A stretch of DNA of 15,261 bases from Promethearchaeota archaeon (lineage in GTDB: Archaea; Asgardarchaeota; Lokiarchaeia; Sigynarchaeales; SOKP01), in NCBI GenBank assembly GCA_016839655.1, contig JAEOTW010000294.1, positions 1-15,261 of the forward strand, given 5' to 3'. The notes under the pieces are model-generated. The model was not told the origin of the DNA and searched no databases. It saw nothing but the letters and a program-made list of their open reading frames with translations. The translations under genes were made by a program, and so were the position numbers. Of the stretch, positions 1-5,552 are shown one piece after another. Position 1 is the stretch's first letter; each line of letters opens with the position of its first letter.

Positions 1-2
1 AA

Positions 3-314
3 ATGATGACAAAATATTCTCAAATTCCAAGTGGTTTAGAAGATAAAATCTTTAAACCGGAAGAACTTGCTTTTGATAATTTTATTAGTTATATCCTTTC
101 AAAAATGCGAGAAGGAGAATCTTTAAAGACAACAATCAGAGAAAAAAGGGAAAGTGTCAATATCACAGCTGCTCTTTTAGCTGAAAAGGTGGGAGTACCA
201 ATTCAAACGATAAATTTCTTAGAAGAGGGACGATATAACCCAAGTTTAATGTTAGCATATAAAATTGCAGAAGTACTTCAGTGTAAAATAGAAGATTTAT
301 TTAAATTAGTATAA
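3..314 (+). CDS. XRE-family helix-turn-helix regulator (first of a tandem pair, possibly 5'-partial)
   Basis: Small HTH protein of 103 residues. The XRE-type domain spans about residues 44-101: IREKRES, LLAEKVGVPIQTI (helix-turn-helix, about 58-70), then EEGRYNPSL and a closing KIEDLF. This spacing is typical of small archaeal and Firmicutes XRE regulators that bind DNA as dimers. About 43 residues precede the domain and resemble nothing I know. Only two bases lie before the first ATG, so the true start may be outside the window. Compared with its neighbour, two usually conserved positions differ: the Q after the scaffold helix (SQLELA there, TAALLA here) and the S-R before QTI (P-I here). 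Its DNA contacts may therefore be weakened. It precedes a second XRE gene and an ABC exporter, so local control of that exporter is a reasonable inference, not shown by the sequence. Confidence 0.8.
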   Translation: MMTKYSQIPSGLEDKIFKPEELAFDNFISYILSKMREGESLKTTIREKRESVNITAALLAEKVGVPIQTINFLEEGRYNPSLMLAYKIAEVLQCKIEDLFKLV

Positions 315-323
315 AATTCAGTA

Positions 324-332
324 TTTTTTTTT
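324..332 (+). terminator. T-tract after the first regulator
   Basis: Nine consecutive T lie 10 bases after the stop codon of the first regulator and before the second. Archaeal transcription can terminate on such U-tracts without a hairpin. If it works, it would give partial termination before the rest of the operon. The sequence shows only the tract. Confidence 0.35.
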
Positions 333-372
333 ACTATTATGATTATTTTGGCTCCAAAAAGAGTAGAGTATG

Positions 373-377
373 GGTGA
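373..377 (+). promoter_or_regulatory. Shine-Dalgarno GGTGA fixing a TTG start
   Basis: GGTGA matches part of the usual archaeal 16S anti-SD complement (GGAGGTGAT). It sits six bases before the TTG at 384. This supports a TTG start for the second regulator, because no ATG lies in a better position. Confidence 0.5.
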
Positions 378-383
378 GAACAC

Positions 384-803
384 TTGAAATTTAAGAAAAA
401 AATCGTATCAAGAGTACAGCAATTCAGGAAGGAATTGGATTTATCCCAGTTGGAATTAGCTGATCTTGTAGGAGTTTCTCGCCAGACGATATATTACTTA
501 GAACGGGGTTCATATAATCCATCTTTGACGATATCTTTTAAATTATCAGAAATCTTGGAAAAACCTATAGAAGAGATATTTTATCAAGAACCAATAATTA
601 AAGATATTTTAGAAGACAAATCATTAGCAGCATCAAAAGAGGTTGCTGAAATGGCTGGTATCAGCATCGATAAATTAGCTTCTTTAAGCGAAATTGATGA
701 TGAAGAGCTGAACTCAAGCTTTAATGAGGATCAATTAGTAAAAATAGCTAAGGGATTAGGAATGAAGTTTGAGGATCTATTCGAAAAAGAAGCTGAAGAT
801 TAA
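384..803 (+). CDS. XRE-family regulator with a degenerate second HTH-like half
   Basis: DNA-binding regulator of 139 residues, started at TTG. Residues 8-66 form a standard XRE domain: VQQFRKELDLSQLELADLVG, then VSRQTIYYLE, GSYNPSL and PIEEIF. Its key residues (Q22, S32, R33, Q34) are intact. Residues 84-133 look like a second, worn copy of the same fold: KEVAEMAGISIDKLASLSE, then FNEDQLVKIAKGLGMKFEDLF. Like the first half it ends in a hydrophobic stretch followed by a (K/P)-x-E-(E/D)-(I/L)-F closing motif. The gene follows the first XRE gene by 69 bases, and its stop is 6 bases before the ABC ATPase start, so it is co-transcribed with the exporter. It is probably an operon-specific repressor or sensor. 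The effector is unknown. Confidence 0.85.
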   Translation: MKFKKKIVSRVQQFRKELDLSQLELADLVGVSRQTIYYLERGSYNPSLTISFKLSEILEKPIEEIFYQEPIIKDILEDKSLAASKEVAEMAGISIDKLASLSEIDDEELNSSFNEDQLVKIAKGLGMKFEDLFEKEAED

Positions 804-809
804 AAATAT

Positions 810-1673
810 ATGAAGAAAATAAAGATAAATAATATTTATGGAAGTGTAAAAAATAGAATGGAAGAATTGGCAATAATGACCAAAGATCTTACAAAGAATT
901 TTGGTGATATTGTAGCTGTAAGAGATTTAAATATTGAAATTCCTTATGGATGTACCTATGGTCTTCTTGGACCCAATGGTGCCGGAAAAACCACCACAGT
1001 TAGGATGTTAAATGCTATTATATCCCCTTCAAATGGTACAGCATCCATAGGGGGTTATAATATTCTCACTCAATCAAATGATGTGAAGATGATCTGTGGA
1101 TTTTTACCAGAATCCCCTGGATTATATCAAAAATTAACAGCAAAAGAATTCTTGGAGTTTATTGGTGAATTGTATTATTTGCCAAGAGCAACTATTTCAA
1201 GTCGTATTGATGAACTCCTTGATATTTTTGATCTCGAAGGACGGGAAAATGACTTACTTGAGGGATATTCTCGCGGAATGAAACAGAAGGTCTGTCTCTG
1301 TGCAGCATTGATTCAGGATCCCAAGATTATTTTTTTGGATGAACCTACATCTAATCTAGATCCTGCAGCAGCGAGAATGGTTAAAAATCTTATATCAGAT
1401 TTAGCGAAGAAAGCAGATAAAACTATTTTTATCTGTACTCATCTGCTTGATGCCGCTGAAGAATTATGCGATATTATAGGTATAATTGATAAAGGAACTT
1501 TAAAATTGGAAGGGAGTCCGAAGGAAATTATTGAATCTCAAAATGCAGAAGACTTAGAAGATGCATACCTTAAGATTATGGGGGTAACACACCTAGAAGA
1601 CTTATTATCATGGCGTGAAAACGGTCCTAATGATGAATATCTCAGTAAGAAAAAAAAAAAGAAAAGGAAGTGA
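810..1673 (+). CDS. ABC transporter ATP-binding protein (ABC-2/export type)
   Basis: Nucleotide-binding subunit of an ABC exporter, 287 residues, expected on the cytoplasmic face. Visible motifs are Walker A GPNGAGKT (54-61), a GFLPE segment at the Q-loop position (97-101), a signature region YSRGMKQK (153-160), Walker B IIFLDE (173-178), D-loop SNLD (181-184) and the H-loop histidine H211 in CTHLLDAAEE. The order and the GFLPE/SRGMK variants are typical of ATPases that pair with ABC-2 permeases. The C-terminus is a run of lysines (about 280-287) coded by an 11-A tract, which also lies just before the ribosome-binding site of the permease. The first 16 residues are lysine-rich and not family-like. 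Starts at 858 or 876 (ATG) would give a more usual N-terminus, but neither has a well-spaced ribosome-binding site. The substrate cannot be read from the sequence. Confidence 0.92.
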   Translation: MKKIKINNIYGSVKNRMEELAIMTKDLTKNFGDIVAVRDLNIEIPYGCTYGLLGPNGAGKTTTVRMLNAIISPSNGTASIGGYNILTQSNDVKMICGFLPESPGLYQKLTAKEFLEFIGELYYLPRATISSRIDELLDIFDLEGRENDLLEGYSRGMKQKVCLCAALIQDPKIIFLDEPTSNLDPAAARMVKNLISDLAKKADKTIFICTHLLDAAEELCDIIGIIDKGTLKLEGSPKEIIESQNAEDLEDAYLKIMGVTHLEDLLSWRENGPNDEYLSKKKKKKRK

Positions 1674-1674
1674 T
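1666..1674 (+). promoter_or_regulatory. Shine-Dalgarno GGAAGTGAT inside the end of the ATPase gene
   Basis: GGAAGTGAT is one mismatch from the full anti-SD complement GGAGGTGAT and lies five bases before the permease ATG at 1680. It overlaps the last two sense codons and the TGA stop of the ATPase, so translation of the two subunits is probably coupled. Confidence 0.6.
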
Positions 1675-1679
1675 AAAAT

Positions 1680-3293
1680 ATGGCTTTATGGACGAAAATT
1701 GCTAAAAATGAAATTAGAGTTCGAACTTCAAAATTTCGCAAAAATAGATTAGCATTTTTCTTAGTTTTATATTCTTTCCTAATCTTTTGGGCTTTTTATC
1801 TTTGTCCTGTGATCTTTGATCAATTTATGCCAACCTTGGCTGGGATGGAGGAAATTTCTACAATTTTAATTCCATCTATTGCAATGATTATAGAACACCT
1901 GATGATGATCTTCTTCATTGCAATTATGATTTATCCTCTTAATAATATATATCGTAAGGCTGAGATTGGATTTAAAGAAATCTTGTTAGCATCTCCAACT
2001 AACGCAGGAGATATCTTTTTGGGAGAGTTTTTTGGAAAGATACCTATTTTATTCTCGTTCGTATTTGCTCTCACCCCTATTTTTGTAAATATGTTGAATC
2101 CGATTTTTAGTTTGTCGCTTATCCAGACTCTGACAATTTATCTATGTGTATTTGGTCTAGTATTTTTAGCCGCGTTAATTGGTAGTATAATTATGAGTTG
2201 GCTGGAACGTAAAATTGCTAAGAGTGAAAAGGCACGAGATTTTGCCAAAGCTTTATTGATCCTCCTTTCAATTGGGATGGTTGCTCTAATTTACTCATTA
2301 CAGTTTGGTTTTCAATTTATTTTGGAAAATCCAGAGCTAAAAAATTATTTTATGTGGTATCCATCTCTATGGTTTTCTAATATTATACTCTATACTTTTG
2401 ATCCTGGATTATTAAACTTATATATCTTGAATATATGGATGAGTTTAGCTCTAGCAATTCTCTTACCTTTATTAATTTCATATTTTTCTTATAAAAAAGC
2501 AGATCTCTTCTACACATTAGAAGGGGGGATTGAGAAAGTGAGTTCGATTATAGAAAAAGAAAATTTGTTTTACAAATTCAATAGACGGCTTATAGGTGTA
2601 AAATGGGAGGGTCTAGTAATCACTCAATTCAAGGAATTTTTCCGAAAAAAGGAAAATATCATGAAATTAGTTTATCTAAGTGGTATTACCTGTGTTTATG
2701 GATTAATTTTTTCATTTTCTGTAAGTGGCGCTGATAATGATTTCATATCAGGAGGATTTAGGTTGCTGATGGTGGTGTTCATGGGAGGATTGCTTTATGG
2801 GCTTATGCTAGGTAATTTTATCTTTGTTGGGAGTAAAGATTTATTATGGGTGTATAAACGCAGTCCAAGAAATGTAAACAGTCTAGTCTATTCTTACATT
2901 ATAACGATGTTTATTATCAATACAATATTAGCTTTGATTGTAACTGTATTCTTTACTATCCTATTTGAATTTAATGCGTTTTATGTGGTAGTTTTTCTCA
3001 TATCTTATCTATCATATGGGATAATAGTATTGATTGAAGCAATTGGAATACAAGGATTTAGTCCTGCATTCGAAGAAAAGGGAAAATATATGGGACTGAA
3101 TATGTTTAAATTGATGAGTATCCAGATGGGGGTAATTACGGGTTTTATATTCTTAATGATTTGGTTGAGCGAAATATTACCTGAAATCACCGCTTGGGAA
3201 TTGATGCCTACAATACTATTTATTTCCATACATCTTGCAATTGCTCTTCCTTTATTCTTTACAGGTTTAAGACATTTAAAGAGAATTGAATAA
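1680..3293 (+). CDS. ABC-2-like permease, about 12 membrane segments
   Basis: Integral membrane subunit of 537 residues. Hydrophobic stretches near residues 24-44, 62-86, 120-138, 148-173, 190-214, 248-270, 328-348, 360-384, 402-428, 433-456, 480-498 and 507-530 suggest about 12 helices, twice the six of a usual ABC-2 permease. Each half begins with a charged amphipathic stretch (about 5-23 and 311-327). Each also carries a cytoplasmic segment with an SP-x-N core: ASPTNAGD near 104-111 and RSPRNVNS near 394-401. These correspond to the loop that contacts the ATPase in this family. I infer a fused two-half permease working with an ATPase homodimer. It starts 6 bases after the ATPase stop, in the same frame, with two in-frame stops (TGA TAA) between. 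The cargo is unknown (lipid, peptide or drug are all possible). Confidence 0.85.
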   Translation: MALWTKIAKNEIRVRTSKFRKNRLAFFLVLYSFLIFWAFYLCPVIFDQFMPTLAGMEEISTILIPSIAMIIEHLMMIFFIAIMIYPLNNIYRKAEIGFKEILLASPTNAGDIFLGEFFGKIPILFSFVFALTPIFVNMLNPIFSLSLIQTLTIYLCVFGLVFLAALIGSIIMSWLERKIAKSEKARDFAKALLILLSIGMVALIYSLQFGFQFILENPELKNYFMWYPSLWFSNIILYTFDPGLLNLYILNIWMSLALAILLPLLISYFSYKKADLFYTLEGGIEKVSSIIEKENLFYKFNRRLIGVKWEGLVITQFKEFFRKKENIMKLVYLSGITCVYGLIFSFSVSGADNDFISGGFRLLMVVFMGGLLYGLMLGNFIFVGSKDLLWVYKRSPRNVNSLVYSYIITMFIINTILALIVTVFFTILFEFNAFYVVVFLISYLSYGIIVLIEAIGIQGFSPAFEEKGKYMGLNMFKLMSIQMGVITGFIFLMIWLSEILPEITAWELMPTILFISIHLAIALPLFFTGLRHLKRIE

Positions 3294-3310
3294 TCTTGGT
3301 TTTAAACACA

Positions 3311-3327
3311 TTTTTTTCTATCTTTTT
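3311..3327 (+). terminator. Double T-tract ending the exporter operon
   Basis: Two T runs (T7 at 3311-3317 and T6 at 3322-3327) follow the permease stop by about 20 bases. They run into the 3' end of the convergent gene. They fit an archaeal U-tract terminator for plus-strand transcription. Confidence 0.4.
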
Positions 3328-4232
3328 TGCAGCTTAATTTTAGCTATGATTTCAGTAAGTAAATTTAGCATAGTCTTCACTGTAATCCCTGAACTATCTA
3401 AAGGAGGAGAAACCTCAACAATATCTAAAGCTCGAAAAGGAGAAGGGATATCCCAGATATAATTCATCAATTGACTTGAGGTCATTCCACCACTAACAGG
3501 AGTGCCTGTGCCTGGAGCATGTGCAGGATCTAAGCAATCAATATCAATTGAGATGAATAAATGTCCAACACGGTTAGCAATTTCTAATATCTTCTCTTTT
3601 ACTAATTTTCGAGGATTTTTAGAGTCTTCTAATAGAGGTTGGCTTAATTCGTTAATATGGTTGTTTTCTACATACAATTGTTCTTCTGGTTCCATATACC
3701 TTGTGCCAATTAAAAGTACATTCTCTGGCTTAACAGCACCTGATTCAATTGATCTCCTTAAAGATGATCCATGGGAATATTGAGATGATAACATTCTATC
3801 TAATAGATCTCTATGTGCATCAAACCAAATAACTCCTACAGAGCCAATGCTTGACAAACCTTTGATTTCTGGGTAAGCAATAGAGTGGTCTCCACCAATT
3901 GTAATGATTGGAGCGGAACTTTTGGAGAGTAGATACTTAATCGAATTTTCAATACTCTCTCTTGTAGCTTCAGCATCTAAAGGAAAAACGGGGACATTAC
4001 CAACATCACATATTTTCATATCTGTTATTGGAACACCTCTTCTTGACAAGAGTGGGAGATCCCTACATATTCGTCTTAATGAATTAATTGCAAAAGAAGT
4101 TCCTTTCTTTCCACTAGTAGCACTCTCAAAAGGGATTCCTTGAATTATTACATCTGCAATTTCTAAATTATCAGGATTAATTGCTAGTCCATTATAACTT
4201 CCATATTTATCCTTATAATGTTTAAATTCCAT
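3318..4232 (-). CDS. Arginase/agmatinase-family ureohydrolase (SpeB-like)
   Basis: Predicted binuclear manganese hydrolase of 304 residues, the usual length for agmatinase. Such enzymes split a guanidino compound into urea and an amine (agmatine to putrescine is the most likely case). The metal-binding motifs are complete: GGDHS near 113-117, DAHRD at 138-142 and SIDIDCLDP near 228-236, followed by APGTGTPVSGG and a late EVSPPLD. The segment after SHGSSLRR resembles agmatinases more than arginases, but the substrate loop does not settle substrate choice. I chose the ATG at 4232 because AAGGAG lies ten bases upstream. A TTG two codons earlier (4238) is possible. The gene stands alone, convergent with the exporter operon and divergent from the iron-sulfur gene. 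A role in polyamine synthesis is inference. Confidence 0.88.
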   Translation of the reverse strand: MEFKHYKDKYGSYNGLAINPDNLEIADVIIQGIPFESATSGKKGTSFAINSLRRICRDLPLLSRRGVPITDMKICDVGNVPVFPLDAEATRESIENSIKYLLSKSSAPIITIGGDHSIAYPEIKGLSSIGSVGVIWFDAHRDLLDRMLSSQYSHGSSLRRSIESGAVKPENVLLIGTRYMEPEEQLYVENNHINELSQPLLEDSKNPRKLVKEKILEIANRVGHLFISIDIDCLDPAHAPGTGTPVSGGMTSSQLMNYIWDIPSPFRALDIVEVSPPLDSSGITVKTMLNLLTEIIAKIKLQKR

Positions 4233-4242
4233 GTGCAAAAAA

Positions 4243-4248
4243 CTCCTT
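4243..4248 (-). promoter_or_regulatory. Shine-Dalgarno AAGGAG of the ureohydrolase gene
   Basis: On the minus strand AAGGAG lies 10 bases before the ATG at 4232 and only 4 before the in-frame TTG at 4238. This favours the ATG. Confidence 0.5.
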
Positions 4249-4338
4249 TAAATTTATTACTAAATTGAGTAAAGAATATAATATAAATTATTAAATAGTA
4301 TATTATCAATTTCTTAAAAAAGTAAAAAATGACAAAAA

Positions 4339-5502
4339 ATGGAGAGTCAAGATATAATCACTGATTCAGATAAAGATATATACCGAAAACTTCAACAGTA
4401 TTTTGATACTTTTCCTGTTGGATATCCTTCTACAAAATCTGGTGTAGAAATACGAATATTGAAGCGACTTTTTACTCCTGAAGAAGCAAAAATTGCTCTA
4501 AACTTAAAATTTTCACACTCATATGATGATTTCGAACCTTTAGAGAGTATTCATGAACGTCTAAAAACATTGGAATTCAACTATACAATAGATGAATTAG
4601 AGGCTATACTCAATAACATGGCTAAAAAGGGTGCGATTAAATCGTTAAAACAAAATAATCAAAAGACATACAGCGCAACTTTGTTTATAATTGGCATGTT
4701 TGAATATCAAGTAAATAAACTCACTAAGGAATTTGCAGAAGATACTAAAGAGTTTATGGATGAAGTCCTTATAGAAGATATGGGAAGAAATCTTCCACTT
4801 CAAATGCGTACAATCCCTGTTGGGATTTCAGTTGAACGCGATTTTGAAGTAACCAATTTTGATAATGTTAAAAATCTGATTGAGAATGCGGAAGAACCAA
4901 TTGGAATTCAAAATTGTGTATGTAGGCAAGCAATTGTAACCTTAGGAGAGTCTTGTAAGGCCACCTCAAGATTAGAAGTTTGTATGGGATTTGGTCCTAT
5001 GGCAAAAATGTATAATGATATGGGATGGTCTCGTGAGATAACTAAAGAAGAAGCAATTAAAATATTGAAAAGAAATGAAGAGGAAGGCTTAATTTTTCAA
5101 CCAAGTAATTCACAAAATCCTGAGTTCATTTGCAGTTGTTGTGGTTGTTGCTGCGAGGTTATAAGAGGAATAAAACATTTTCCTAATCCCGGACAAATAA
5201 TATCAACAAATTACTACGCTCAAATCGATACGAATCTATGTACCGGCTGCGGTACTTGCATTGAACGATGTCATATGGAAGCTATTACTCTTACTGATGA
5301 TATTTCTAGTGTTAATAAAGCAAGATGCATTGGTTGTGGTAATTGTGTATATACTTGTCCCTCTGAAGCTATAGAATTATTAAACAAAGAGAAACACTTT
5401 AGTCCTCCGCTTAATATGGCGGAATATTATGATCAAAATTTAGCAGCAAGAATTAAACGTAAAGAAAGAGATCTTAGAAAAAAAGCACGATTAAAAAAAT
5501 AA
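4339..5502 (+). CDS. Cysteine-rich iron-sulfur protein: N-terminal helical region, CVCR/CSCCGCCC motifs, 2x[4Fe-4S] ferredoxin
   Basis: Soluble protein of 387 residues. Residues 35-105 are helical and winged-helix-like (RLFTPEEAKIAL, then TIDELEAILNNMAKKGAI). A central part has CVCR (C193, C195) with C206 and C215, a spacing able to hold a metal or cluster. CSCCGCCC at 265-272 adds six cysteines in eight residues. The C-terminal part is a bacterial-type di-cluster ferredoxin: C301/C304/C307/C311 and C330/C333/C336/C340. The first motif ends in CH rather than the usual CP. The C-terminus is strongly basic (KRKERDLRKKARLKK). The architecture implies electron transfer or redox sensing. Similar ferredoxin-domain proteins with a leading CVCR region occur in anaerobic bacteria and archaea, but no reaction can be assigned. 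It is a single gene with a T9 tract after it. Confidence 0.85.
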   Translation: MESQDIITDSDKDIYRKLQQYFDTFPVGYPSTKSGVEIRILKRLFTPEEAKIALNLKFSHSYDDFEPLESIHERLKTLEFNYTIDELEAILNNMAKKGAIKSLKQNNQKTYSATLFIIGMFEYQVNKLTKEFAEDTKEFMDEVLIEDMGRNLPLQMRTIPVGISVERDFEVTNFDNVKNLIENAEEPIGIQNCVCRQAIVTLGESCKATSRLEVCMGFGPMAKMYNDMGWSREITKEEAIKILKRNEEEGLIFQPSNSQNPEFICSCCGCCCEVIRGIKHFPNPGQIISTNYYAQIDTNLCTGCGTCIERCHMEAITLTDDISSVNKARCIGCGNCVYTCPSEAIELLNKEKHFSPPLNMAEYYDQNLAARIKRKERDLRKKARLKK

Positions 5503-5528
5503 TACAATTTCTCAATTCTAAATTTTAG

Positions 5529-5537
5529 TTTTTTTTT
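5529..5537 (+). terminator. T9 tract between convergent genes
   Basis: Nine T follow the iron-sulfur gene stop by 26 bases, in the 50-base gap before the convergent TPR gene. The other strand has its own T-rich stretch (5541-5550 read on minus), so both genes may end here. Confidence 0.4.
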
Positions 5538-5552
5538 AACAAAGAAAAATAA

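Noticed and set aside
4257..4273. Small TTACT/AGTAA inverted repeat in the divergent ureohydrolase/iron-sulfur gap
   Set aside because: Five-base arms in AT-rich DNA are expected by chance and there is no second copy.
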